From Saccharina japonica (Eukaryota > Sar > Phaeophyceae > Laminariales > Laminariaceae), in the NCBI GenBank assembly GCA_008828725.1, contig MEHQ01000453.1:1-64000 (forward strand): 64,000 bases of DNA, written 5' to 3'. A program made the position numbers and the translations under genes. The first letter of the stretch is position 1, and every line of letters begins with the position of its first letter. Below, in pieces: positions 34,105-45,500 of the stretch. A model generated the notes under the pieces. The model saw nothing but the letters and a program-made list of their open reading frames with translations, searched no databases and was not told the DNA's origin.

Positions 34105-35854
34105 CGTACTCATTTTGTGCTTGTCGTAGTCATTTGACCATCCACCACGCACCGCTTTCGATATGGAGCACAGTTCCTACTGCTAATAGAGACACCTCCA
34201 ACAGTTGGGCGCTCATTACTTTTTTCCCATATATTACATCGAAAGTGTTTGCTAGTCGTACGTATCCCCTTCCTGTTTCGCCGCCTGTGGCGTGCATGGC
34301 CGTGGGTCGTTTTTTTTGTAGGCCGTTTTTTCTCCCCCCATGATCTTGGAGTCCGGTAAAATACAATATACTGACCGATCAGATTGACTCACAGTTTCCA
34401 ATATATGGTTCCTAAGGATATACCCGGACAGTGTGGTATGAAATACCTTCTTTTCTTGTGTTACTTTTCCGAAGAATGTACACTTTTTTTGGCGCCGTTC
34501 TGTAGTTGCTACCTGTGTAACTGTGTCACTGTGTGTATAGGATGCACATCTCGGTCAGGTCATGATCTAGTAGATCATCCACTGTAGTTCCTTGCCGGCC
34601 CTTGTGAGAGGTTGTGCATGATCTTGCGTAGTATTGATAGTCCGGATTCAAGGCAGGAAACATGAGCGAGATCGTACTGTAGACATATGTAGGTCTTTAT
34701 TGCATGTATTGTTCTCCCCATTGACAGTATTATATTCGCCCTTATTGCTCCTCTGCCCCCTCCTATGATTGTATACTAGTATACTTCGAAGTATATATTA
34801 ATAGCCATAACTCAGATCCGAGGTCACATATGTAGCAGGCTCTTCCCCCCCCCCCCTCATCACGGTTCGTGCCTTGCAATCGCAATCTTGTCGCGAGAAC
34901 GGTTCAGCCCGTCGACTCGCGTGGAATTATATCTACACAACACCAGTAATACAGTAGGAATCGATGATCTAGATGATATATCTGTAGATTATATATCTGT
35001 GGATGATGTGTCCAATTTGTGACAGGTTCACAGCCGCTAACACACACCCGCCCTCTTCCTGCTTGCTGTATCTATGTACCCTCACGCCGTTCCTCTCTCC
35101 CTCCCTCTTGCAGTGCTTGATCATCAAGGGCAGGCTGTTGCGCCTCAACTGGGCCACCCGCTCCGAAGAATCCGGGACGTCGGGCTTCAACGGCCCGGAG
35201 GGCCGCCGCCGAATCGAAGATTCGCACGACGCCGCCAAAAAAGATGGGAGCTCCTCCGCACAGCTTAAGCTAAAAGCGGCGGGGACTGAAGCCGAAGGGA
35301 AAGGCGAAGGGAAAGACGAAGGTCAAAGCGAAGCTGAGGGCGTTAAAGCGGGAGGGGAGGAGTCCCAACCAGCAGCTGCGGCCGCTAAAACTCCTGCCAT
35401 GTACCACCCGGTCCCGATGCCCCCAGTTCCCGGGCTCCCCATGGGCGCTCCGGTGGCCCCCGTCCCGCACATGCCACCCATGCCGCAGCTTCAGGGCTAC
35501 CAGCCGCCACCGCCCTCCGCATACCAGCAGCAGCCGCCGGCGAGCGGGTATGCTCCCCCACCCGGCCCACAGCCACCATCGTACCACGGACACCACCATG
35601 CTCAAGGGCCCCCGATCCCGTCATACGGGCCTGTCAGGGGCGGGGGCCCCATGTACGCGGGCGGGGCGGGACGGCGGGGGCCACCCCCGGGGCCCCCGCC
35701 GGGGCCTCCTCCGGGCCCCCCACCAGCTCCGTATTATGCGTCCATGGACCCGCACCGTTTAGGCGCGCAACCTGCGAGGCCGCTGCTGCCTACGCCTGGG
35801 CCTGCAGTAGGCGCGCCTGGGGCAGCAGCTGCTGCTGCACCAAGTGGAAAGTAG
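24124..35854 (+). CDS. RBM22: Pre-mRNA splicing factor RBM22/Ecm2 (SLT11) homologue, 7 exons
   Basis: Exons 24124-24289, 27295-27405, 28954-29108, 30763-30869, 32325-32517, 33322-33450 and 35114-35854 join in phase to 533 codons plus TAG, all with GT-AG borders. Residues 1-92 carry the N-terminal Cys-rich domain ([15 protein letters not shown]; Cys 26, 29, 47, 50, 73, 76, 83, 86). Residues 163-181 are a CCCH finger (C-x7-C-x5-C-x3-H). An RRM follows at about 229-303 (SLWLGNM as RNP2, KDFAFVQF as RNP1). The tail (304-533) is charged, then Pro/Gly-rich. In yeast and human this nuclear protein contacts the U6 stem-loop and catalytic RNA in the activated spliceosome. It is longer than human RBM22 (about 420 aa) because of the tail. 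Where I recall human RWCPG, this has RWKAG. The ATG has a purine-rich context and matches the family start. Confidence 0.93.
24884..24960 (+). repeat. CAA-type microsatellite in RBM22 intron 1
   Basis: Imperfect runs of CAACAACAA with CATCAA and CACCAA interruptions. Confidence 0.85.
26311..26734. mobile_element. Foldback element (T4), copy 2, in RBM22 intron 1
   Basis: It starts AGGCCGACTCTTACGGGATC and ends GATCCCATAAGAGTCGGCCT, nearly perfect inverted termini. Pairing continues inward on both sides ('gggacgctaaaaaacgtccc' lies in the left arm). It is 424 bp and has no protein. Confidence 0.8.
26865..27240 (+). repeat. 30-bp minisatellite next to RBM22 exon 2
   Basis: About twelve units of GCATCTGACCAAGCACCCAA followed by TCACAACATC. 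Because 30 is a multiple of three, the minus strand is open across it; that frame is not a gene. The array ends 54 bp upstream of the exon 2 acceptor. Confidence 0.9.
27406..28953 (+). other. RBM22 intron 2 (1.5 kb)
   Basis: A short (GGTGTT)n run lies at 28031-28060. No mobile element or extra exon was recognised. Confidence 0.6.
29745..30130 (+). repeat. Degenerate tandem repeat in RBM22 intron 3
   Basis: The word 'gtactgctgaccttgat' and variants recur about nine times with irregular spacing of 40-60 bases. This is an old, decayed array just upstream of the 16-bp minisatellite. Confidence 0.6.
30298..30762 (+). repeat. 16-bp minisatellite ending at the exon 4 splice acceptor
   Basis: About 28 units of ATGCCTTATCGTACRC (R is A or G), with an 80-bp (5-unit) higher-order repeat in the first half. 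The array runs to the exon 4 border: the last unit reads 'cttatcgtac' followed by CGCAG and then the exon. The 16-mer lacks stops in all three + frames, so long open frames cross it; they are not genes. Confidence 0.92.
30870..32324 (+). other. RBM22 intron 4 (1.5 kb)
   Basis: A worn T2-like fragment is at about 31240-31300 and an (AG)n run at 31947-31973. Three tandem 'ctgattccagtcgtagttt' units lie at about 32109-32200. A C14-type run precedes the exon 5 acceptor. Confidence 0.6.
32518..33321 (+). other. RBM22 intron 5 with a decoy 3' splice site
   Basis: At about 33190-33269 the 3' end of this intron and the first bases of exon 6 are duplicated. ATTCCAG is followed by GACCTTCACGACGCTTTCAC, closely matching TTTCAG plus GACCTTCGCGACGCGTTCTA at the true border (33322). 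Upstream pyrimidine-rich words (TTGTCTCACTTTCTT against CTGCCTCACTTCTTT) also match. A worn T2-like piece is at about 33010-33070. Confidence 0.75.
33508..33963. mobile_element. Inverted-repeat element (T3), copy 2, in RBM22 intron 6
   Basis: This is the second copy of the 7910-8352 element, with its interior in the opposite orientation. It starts AACCGAATTTTCCTATTAAT and ends TAAATTAGGAAAATCGGCTG. The central palindrome is GGGCAAGGGGCCTCGCCC. It lies 57 bp downstream of exon 6. Confidence 0.8.
33995..34104 (+). repeat. Poly(G) tracts of 22 and 55 bases in RBM22 intron 6
   Basis: Uninterrupted G runs lie at 33995-34016 and 34050-34104, separated by a G-rich spacer. They directly follow the T3 element. 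The run is on the sense strand, so the unspliced RNA would contain it and could form G-quadruplexes. The Gly- and Pro-only frames here are artefacts. Confidence 0.95.
34955..35033 (+). mobile_element. T6 MITE, right-half fragment, in RBM22 intron 6
   Basis: 'gatgatctagatgatatatc', 'tgtagattatatatctgtgg' and the terminal GTGTCCAATTTGTGACA match the right end of T6 copy 1. It lies 80 bp upstream of exon 7. Confidence 0.65.
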
Positions 35855-36160
35855 GAGCTGGGAGGGAAGGGTTGGGGGGGATATGGAGTTCCTGTTGGGG
35901 TGGGGAGGGTGAGGGGGGGTAAGGGGAAGCTGCGGAGTTTCTGGAGAGGTGTGAGGGGGAATTTCCGACAGGGGGGGTACGGGATTCCTGTTGAGGTGGG
36001 GGGGGTGAGGGGATACGGAGTTCCTGGAGGGGTGACGGGGGGAGGGAGCTAGTTATGATCACTTTTTCATTTTTACGGTGCCGTTTGTTTGCCACGTAGG
36101 GAGGGGGGGGGGGGGGGGGGAGGGGCACCGTTGGTTTCCTTCGGGCGGTAGGTTGTTGGG
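35855..36160 (+). repeat. G-rich repeat downstream of the RBM22 stop
   Basis: Units of 'ggagttcctgttggggtggg' and 'gtgaggggggtaagggg' recur three to four times after the stop codon, then a long G run (36100-36120). If transcribed, this makes a G-rich 3' UTR. Confidence 0.7.
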
Positions 36161-37000
36161 GAGGTGCTTGGTAGGGTTCGGTCATCTAGTAGTGCGGCTG
36201 CTGAATTTGCTGTGGCTGCTGCTGTTGGAGATTTGATGGAGCTAAGCTCCCTGCCGTCACCGTGAGCGCTACGAGTATCTCTAGGCAAGCCTTCCGGAAT
36301 ATGGCATGCAGTATGTATTGCAGTATGTATTGAAGAGCACGCGCAAGGCTAGAGGGCGGCAGAACAGCATGCTGTTGCTGCTGATTCAGAGTACTGTACC
36401 TGGTGGGTTGAATCAGAGAGGTAAAACACGGCGGTAATACGTGATGAGCACTACTCGTACTGCTAAGATTGAAATGTGTCGTATTGGCTTATCAACCCGG
36501 GTCGGGTCCAACTCGGTACGGCAGCATTGCAAGATTTTTGTCGAACGCTGTCCTAAAGGTTTCTCAATCCGATTTTTCTTCATCTCGCGGCACTGGGGCA
36601 CTTATTATTTTACTCATATTACGGCTGGAAGACATCCAATCGATCTATATATTTTACGTATCACCGTTCGGTTCGTGGCGATGGGAGTGCACGCTACACG
36701 AGTGAAAGCTAGGCTGCCCTGCCCCTTACCTTTCCAAACAGCCTCGACTCGACCTATATCCCCTTTTCTTATGCTAGTGACTATTGAAGGGGATTATAGT
36801 GCACTGCTGTGTATGTATACCTAAATCTTACTCTAAGTTCAAGTGATCTCAAGTGTTCACAAAGAGTGTGGGAGCGCGGTACTATCAAAGTAAAATACTC
36901 GTATATACTCGTAGTAGTATAAAGGGTTCACGCCTTTGGAAGCGCACCCGCGTGCCGGGCAAAAAACTCTGGAGTTTACAGATCATTACTACGAGTGGAG
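36161..37000. other. No supported gene
   Basis: The 3' flank of RBM22. No exon was recognised; a short T2-like remnant ('cttactctaagttcaagt') is at about 36828. Confidence 0.4.
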
Positions 37001-37013
37001 GTGCAGTGGTGCA

Positions 37014-37318
37014 CACCTCGAGCAGATCTTATAGACCATACAGCCTCGAACGATCTAGATCCATACAGATCTGGCAGATCATACAGATCAGATAGATCAT
37101 TCCCACTTTATCTAGATCTTCCAGGGCAGATGGATTACTGATCTGTATGATCTGTACAATCTATAGCTCATGTTACCGGCTGGATGCCTTTTAATCTGCG
37201 TTATCCACGTAGCACTTGTTTACTGGGTTGGATATGTACGGTACAGATCATGCACAAGATATCACAATTGCATGGAAGGAACTAGATGATGTAAATCATG
37301 ATCTGTCTTACTTAAGGC
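37014..37318 (+). mobile_element. T6 MITE, copy 3, with flanking direct repeats
   Basis: The core matches T6 ('ctgatctgtatgatctgta', 'actgggttggat', 'agatcatgcacaagatatca'). GTGCAGTGGTGCA occurs on both sides (37001-37013 and 37319-37331) and may be a target-site duplication. The termini (CACCTCGAGCAGATC / GATCTGTCTTACTTAAGGC) are worn. Confidence 0.7.
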
Positions 37319-37331
37319 GTGCAGTGGTGCA

Positions 37332-39575
37332 AGGGTTACAGTTGGGTGCTGGCGTGTGAACAATATCTCACAACCACAGGTAGGTGAGGAATTATTAGTA
37401 GATGATCTACGTACTGTAGGTGTGCATTATGTATGGTATACCAGGTATGCAAGCCTTTTAGGGTTGAGTTTAGTGTTGTTGTCGCTTAGGGCGTGTGGAT
37501 GCTTGCATTTGACGAGGTGCTCTTGTATTTGACGAGGCGATAGCCGCGACACCTTTGTGGTGCGGGACACCTGTTGAAGATGATGTTGCGACACTTTCAG
37601 AACTGCAAAACTTATCCCACACTATCTTCGCCCTTCCTTTCTCTCCCCTTCCCAGTCGTAACTCAAATCCGGGGTCTCAAAAACACTACTGCCAAGTAAT
37701 GTATCGCCAAAAACGTGGGACCAGTTCTTAAGGGGTTCAGGGTGATAATATGCTGCACAAATGTGGTACCTTTTAAGGATGGCAGCACGGCACCTTTCAA
37801 GGATGGTACAATACGTCCGCCGTACCATATCATACAGCAGTATCACACGTGCCAGGCGGTTTATTTAAGCTCCTAAAAGTGCGTTTGAGCGAAATCATAG
37901 CGTTTGGCCTACACAACACAAGCACAACACGGGCGGGGGGTGGAGCTACTGTAGGCACAAACGACGTGTCTACTCATGTCTCAAGCTACTACCCCCCTGC
38001 TCGTGGCCACACCATCGATTGTAACTTCCCGCCGGTTCTTGCATTATTTTCGTGAGTCATGCTTACGCGGCGAAAACGTGTTGCAATCGTTGCGCGATAA
38101 TCGGGGAAGAAAAATCGGCTTCAAGAATTCGGGTCAATCATTTTTAAAGCGGGTCGGAATTCGTGCAGACCGAAAACCTTAGAGCAGACCAGGTGACGTG
38201 AACCCGCAGTACTTAGGGGCAATAAAGGGCGGGCAATGTTGGAGGCGGATGGAGAAAAAAACGACTCTCAACAAAAAAAATGGAAATATGTTTAATACGC
38301 ATCACATGTACGTTTGCATCAATTGGTGAGAGACCGAGTGACCACATATACAGATACACGCTCAGGCCGACCTCACTCGTTCCTTGCGGTTGCGTAGAAT
38401 TGGAATCGGCAATCATAATCGGAAATCGGCATAGAAAATCGGAATCCGCGCAGACTATCGATCGTCAAGCGAAAACCCCTACTGGCTCCATTTTTGCAGT
38501 CCTCGAAGCAGTCGAACATCGTAATCACCAAGCGCCTTCACCAGTTTCCCGCAGTGGACGTGTGACCCATCGCCCACCACCCACCATCTCATTAGATACA
38601 CGCCCATCTACACAGTAAATTCTACCAGGGTACACAGTACGCAGGGGTTTTCCCGGCCTTACACATATCGCCAATACACGAGCTCATGATATTTTCCACT
38701 CTTCTCCCATAAACCCATACCTGGTATTGGTAGTGTGTACGCGCGCATGTACTCGCCGTGACCATCAAATAATAGCAGTAAAAAATATAAGAGCTCCCGG
38801 CCTGATCCTGCCAATACACTCGAGCGTGTGACATTTCGCTTCCTTCCCCCTTCTATTCACAGTGTGCGTATATACTCGCAAGAATCGCCAAGTAACCGCA
38901 GTAGCATTGTCTCAACAACGTCAAGCTCTATCGCTTGCCCCGCACCGACAAGTTTCCACTCCTGTATGATAGCTACGGTGCACAGACAGCGCCAAAATTC
39001 GCCACCCACGCGCCCACTGCAGGTCAACTCACGAGGGCCAAAAAAACGATGAAAATGTGCCAAGCCTCTTCGGGCACTCCGCGCACTCCATCCACAGCAG
39101 GGTACTCAATCGCGCGATTATACTTGTTGCAAGAAAGATACATCCAACGTCCCAACCCAGACAATACGGCGAAGAGCAACCGACCGAATCATTCCTCTAT
39201 ACCCTCCCTACCCCCCCCGCGCTTGGTGCAAGCAAAGTCTGCCTGTTCGGTAAAAACTCGACGTGCTCTGTCCCGGCATAATCGTAGGGATGCGAGGGTC
39301 TACGGCCAAACAACTACAGCCATGCATGACCAGAGTACACCCCCCCCCCCCGCTCCGCGCGCTATAAACGACGGCTAATTTTAACCTAAAAGCGCTACGA
39401 GTACAGCAGTAGTACCGTAAAATTGCTGCCACCAAACTGGGCATACCATACCTCGCAGCGTGTACCCGTTTACTCTGCTGCTACAGCTAGCTTAGCTGCA
39501 CCTTCTGTCGACGGCAGCAGAGCTGTATGTACGCAGGCAGCCGTCGCAGAAAACTACCAAGGGTACGAAAACAAA
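37332..39575. other. Gap between the convergent RBM22 and Cpn10 genes
   Basis: A worn inverted T2 copy is at about 37660-37738. The inverted copy of the 11425-11540 dispersed repeat is at 39215-39345. A minus-strand frame at 38857-39063 (LVGAGQAIELDVVETMLLRL) looks weakly protein-like but has no partner exon. No gene is called. Confidence 0.4.
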
Positions 39576-42500
39576 TTAAAAGACGAGACCACTGCCAGAG
39601 CCGGCAGCCTTCTCGATTTCCGCCGCCAACGCGCCGGCTTCTCGTGCGGCATCTTCGTACTCCTTCGAGTTGGGGATGACGGCGCAGATGCTGGTGAGGC
39701 GGACGAACGAAAACTTCTTCCCCGCGAACTCGTCGTCTCGGGGTCCTGCGCGTTTTCATGAGTGGCGTTGCAAGGGGCGCCACCAAAATGGCCGCAGTAG
39801 ACGGAGCAAAAAAGACAGAAAAGCACGTGAGCAACAGTAGGCACAACTCTTTCGCTCGACTACAACAGGGTCTCTGGGTGTTTTATTCACGGTCGATGCA
39901 AGAGGCTACCACCATCACGTTGGAGGGCACAACGACATAGAAGCACATGAACTACAGTAAAAAAACACACTGGTGCGCTCGAGTACTGTAAAAACAAAAC
40001 AGGGTATACCGGTATATCCGAGTGTTTTTTTTTTCATAACGTTGCAAGGGCACCACCATAACTTCACCAATAGGACAGAGCACAACGACAGTACAGCACA
40101 ATGAACGACAAAAAAAAAAAAAAAATCGTTCGACTAAATAAAACAGGGTATACATCTGCGTGTTTTTTTTTCACGGGCGTGAGCAAGAGCGCCATAACTG
40201 CAGCAATGCGACAGAGCACAACGCCAGCACAGGCCAATACACAACAACAGGGCGAAGACGCGAAGACACAATTTCCCTCGACTAAATGAAACTGGGTGTT
40301 GTCCGATTTCCCAGGCCTTACACTCGTTTCACACCTCGGACAGATCATCTACAGATCATCTACAGATCATCTACAGATAGATCAAATATATCATACAGAT
40401 CATACAGATAATCCCCACCTCATGATCTATGTAATACAGGGCAGACCTATTCCCCATCTGTATGATCTGCCCCATGCTGTCAAGATGGAAGCCATGCAAT
40501 CTGTATGATCTAGCACGCGCTCCTGTGTTGGGTCTGTACTATACAGGTCCTGCACAGCACATCTTAACGACAGGTGAGGATCTACATTATCTATATGTAG
40601 ATGATACATCTGTAGATTATCTATTGATTATATATTTGTATGATCTGTAGATGATCTGTCCCACGTGTGGAAGTTTTTACTGATAATAGTAAAGGGGGCG
40701 GACTCAGGTTGACAGCTACGGTACCGACTATTGCTCGTGCAGTCTGCCATCTCTGCTCAACACACATACGGTCGTGATATACGCTGAATGCCATCTCTCC
40801 CCCAACAAACCCCATATTGTCTCGTCAACTCTATAATCTATCACTTTATAAATAGTAGGTACATACAAATAATCAAGGGTCTGTTTGGGACGGTATATAC
40901 CCTGGGGTACCTGGGTACCAAACCTTCATACATTGCTCATACCCGGGCAAATACCCGAGTCAATACCCAGGTAAATACCCGGGTCAATACCCAGGTAAAT
41001 AACCGGGTGCATCCAGAGTACATGCCCTACTGTCAATACTACACCCGTGAAACACTGAGATCGGATGGGACGGACTCAACGACACCCAAGGGGTCTTCCA
41101 TCCAGAGTGTATTCAATTAATAGCAGTTGTGCTAAACACGCTTGAAATATCCCCACTGAGACTGCCATGAGACTGAACTCACCGATCCCGAAGGGGTCTT
41201 TAACGAAGACGAGGTCGCCTGGCTTAACGGCGTCGTTCGGCGTAACGTGTCCGCTCTCTCCCTCTCGCCCATTCCCAACGGACACAACCTGTGTAACATC
41301 AACAAAACCGTCCGGTCAGGCAAGAAAAAACAAACAACAAAAGAGCAAAGAACCGTTGAGACACGAAATGCATCACATACCCACCCGGTAATGTTTTATT
41401 ATTTTTATATATTTTTTAATTCCCACAATATCACATCGCCATATCATAGCCCGTGGTCCAATACCCTAACTGGAGTGGAAGAATATCTCAGCAAAATTTG
41501 ATATCTGGTAGTATATGGGCACAATCATAGCGGCAATCCGAGGGGGTGAATGGATGGATGGATGGATGGATGTTGTGCCACCTGCACGGCCCTTGCTCGA
41601 ATGTCGCAGATCATATGTATAGAACGAAGATAGATGCGTATACAGAACGGTCGTAGACTGGAGGGACGGCAAGTATGGTCGGTCTACATAGGGACTTTTG
41701 TCGCGCTTTCCGTCGGAAACGGTTTTCGACCGCTTTTGCGCCCGGACAACAAAGCTCGCTTTCTCGCCTTTGGCGGCGGAAAAATCACGCAACAAAAAAA
41801 ACACACACACGAAAGGGTCAAGGAGGCGTTTCGAAGGCCTCTTCCAAGCTACCTACGATTACTACGATTAGGATAGGGGCACTACTGTACCTTGGTGTGG
41901 CCAGAACATTATATGGCTGACTATTAGTGATTACCGCTTAACCCCTCAATAACCGGTCCAACGTTTTTGTGGGCAAACTACTTGGAAATAGTGCGGGATG
42001 AATTTTGCAGTTGTGACAGGGTTAAGGCATGCCTTATCGCTCGACTTTAGTTTATTGTTCCAACACTATGAACAGATATTGCTCATCTGTCCCCCATAGC
42101 TCACAGTAGTCAAACGTACGTAAAGATGTACCTGGCATATCATAGCTCGCAGCAGTCAAACGTGTGATAGCTCATGTAGCTCCCAAAAAACAAATGGATT
42201 GATTTACCCCGAAATATAGGGCGAGTTAGCTCTGAGCTACTGTAGGGTGAGCTAGCTCTGAGCTACTGTAGGGTGGGCTAGCTCTGAGCTACTACAGGGT
42301 GAGCTAGCTCTGAGCTACTGTTAAGGTGAGCTAGCTCTGAGCTACTACAGGGTGGGCTAGCTCTGACCTACTGAAGGGTGAGCTAGCTCTGAGCTACTAC
42401 AGGGTGGGCTAGCTCTGAGCTACTACAGGGTGGGCTAGCTCTGAGCTACTGTAGTATAGGATGAGCTAGCTCTGAGCCGCTGTAGGGTGATGGATGGGCT

Positions 42501-45500
42501 AGCTCTGAGCTACTGTAGTATAGGATGAGCTAGCTCTGAGCCGCTGTAGGGTGAGCTAGCTCTGAGCTACCTAGAGAGTGAGCTAGCTCTGAGCTACTGT
42601 AAGGTGAGCTAGCTCTGAGCTACTGTAGGGTGAGCTAGCTCTGAGCTACAACAGAGTGAGCTAGCTCTGAGCTACTGTAGGGCGAGCTAGCTCTGAGCTA
42701 CTGTAGGGTGAGCTAGCTCTGAACTACTGTAGGTTGAGCTAGCTCTGAGCTACTGTAGGGTGAGCTAGCTCTGACCTTCTATAGGGTGAACTAGCTCTGA
42801 GCTACTATAGGGCGAGCTAGCTCTAAGCTACTACAGAGTGAGCTAGCTCTGAGCTACTGTAGGGTGAGCTAGCTCTGAGCTACTGTAGGGTGAGCTAGCT
42901 CTGATCTAATGTAGGGTGAGCTACTGTAGCTCTGAGCTACTGTAGGGTGAGCTGGCTCTGAGCTACTAGAGGGTGAGCTAGCTCCGAGCTACTGTAGGGT
43001 GAACTAGCTCTGAGCTACTAGAGGGTGAGCTAGCTCTGAGCTACTGTAGTATGAGCTAGCTCTGAGCTCCTGTAGGGTGAGCTAGCTCCGAGCTACTGTA
43101 GGGTGAGCTAGCTCTGAGCTACTGTAGGGTGAGCTAGCACTAAGAGCTACTGTAGGGTGAGCTAGCACTAAGAGCTACTGTAGGGTGAGCTAGCTCTGAG
43201 CTACTGCAGGGTGAGCTAGCTCTGAATTACCATAGGGTGAGCTAGCTCTGAGAACTGCTGTAGAGTGAGCTAGCTCATCTGCCCGATGCATGGGTAGTAT
43301 AGCAGCATAGCTGTACAGCTGTCGCTAGGGACTCGCGCAGCAGGACATTTTTTCAATTGTCGTCAACTGTAGTAGCTTAGATGCTAGCTCGCACTAAGTA
43401 GCTCAGAGCTAGTTCACCCACTAGAAGGTCAGAGCTAGAACACACCCTAACAAGTAGCTCGGTAGCTAGACTACAGTGTCACTGTCACCCAGTAGTCAGA
43501 GTCAGCTCACACCTTAGTAGCTCAGAGCTACCCCAGCTCCGTCTGTATTAGATCAGAGCTTAGCTCACGCATGTCGTAAGCTAGCTCTGAGCTACCATAG
43601 GATGAGCTAGCTCTGAGCTACTACAGGGTGAGCTAGCTCTGAGCTACTGTTAAGGTGAGCTAGCTCTGAGCTACTACAGGGTGGGCTAGCTCTGACCTAC
43701 TGAAGGGTGAGCTAGCTCTGAGCTACTACAGGGTGGGCTAGCTCTGAGCTACTACAGGGTGGGCTAGCTCTGAGCTACTGTAGTATAGGATGAGCTAGCT
43801 CTGAGCCGCTGTAGGGTGATGGATGGGCTAGCTCTGAGCTACTGTAGTATAGGATGAGCTAGCTCTGAGCCGCTGTAGGGTGAGCTAGCTCTGAGCTACC
43901 TAGAGAGTGAGCTAGCTCTGAGCTACTGTAAGGTGAGCTAGCTCTGAGCTACTGTAGGGTGAGCTAGCTCTGAGCTACGACAGAGTGAGCTAGCTCTGAG
44001 CTACTGTAGGGCGAGCTAGCTCTGAGCTACTGTAGGGTGAGCTAGCTCTGAACTACTGTAGGTTGAGCTAGCTCTGAGCTACTGTAGGGTGAGCTAGCTC
44101 TGACCTTCTATAGGGTGAACTAGCTCTGAGCTACTATAGGGCGAGCTAGCTCTAAGCTACTACAGAGTGAGCTAGCTCTGAGCTACTGTAGGGCGAGCTA
44201 GCTCTGAGCTACTGTAGGGTGAGCTAGCTCTGAACTACTGTAGGGTGAGCTAGCTCTGATCTAATGTAGGGTGAGCTACTGTAGCTCTGAGCTACTGTAG
44301 GGTGAGCTGGCTCTGAGCTACTAGAGGGTGAGCTAGCTCCGAGCTACTGTAGGGTGAACTAGCTCTGAGCTACTAGAGGGTGAGCTAGCTCTGAGCTACT
44401 GTAGTATGAGCTAGCTCTGAGCTCCTGTAGGGTGAGCTAGCTCCGAGTTACTGTAGGGTGAGCTAGCTCTGAGCTACTGTAGGGTGAGCTAGCACTAAGA
44501 GCTACTGTAGGGTGAGCTAGCACTAAGAGCTACTGTAGGGTGAGCTAGCTCTGAGCTACTGCAGGGTGAGCTAGCTCTGAATTACCATAGGGTGAGCTAG
44601 CTCTGAGAACTGCTGTAGAGTGAGCTAGCTCATCTGCCCGATGCATGGGTAGTATAGCAGCATAGCTGTACAGCTGTCGCTAGGGACTCGCGCAGCAGGA
44701 CATTTTTTCAATTGTCGTCAACCTGTGTGAATGTAAAATGGTTGGTCGGTATGGGGCTAAAAGTGATTTTGAAAGGGGGCCCTATTTGTTACACGGTCAA
44801 CATTAAAAAGCATACCAGGAAGCATACCTTGCAAACGTGCATCCTAGGGTCGGCTTTGGACGGCAGGAAGAGCCCCGAGGTCATCTGCTGCTCCTCGGGC
44901 AGTCGCTCCACGTAGACCATGTCGTACAGCGCCTGCTGCCGCTGGGCCTGGATACGGAGGAGGTCGTCGGAATTCGAACGGGGTGAAAGCACGAGGACGT
45001 CTCGATCAAATATTGGCGCATGCTGAGTTTCTTCTCAAGAGGTTTTTAATTGCTTTTCTTAGCAGAAATTACGAGGTATACTTATATATACTTATATAGT
45101 CCTGGTCCACTTCGCGTGGTGATATGATGCCTCTCTCACGAACAACTAGACTATATATATACATGTCAGCCTACGCATATACAACTACGAGTATATACCG
45201 CATTTACTTTTGCCAGCATCCACACCACTTCGTCGTCAAGTGTACCGGAGCACGGTATCATACGGTGCGGCCTCAAATAGTACAGCTCATCACCAAGGAC
45301 TAAAGCATCCAGCAAATATCACCGTTGGATTCCCACAGGAGCACCGTTGGATACACGCAGGAGCCGCACCATGCCAGAGGACTACCAATTTGATATATAA
45401 CCATGCCTGCGGCAAAACTAGGAAAACAAACACCACGAACTGTATCCATGAATACGCTAATATACGCTAATATACAAGAGGGCGATAATGACGGATAGCA

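Noticed and set aside
33946-34343. Poly-Gly and poly-Pro frames
   Set aside because: Consequence of the poly(G) runs.
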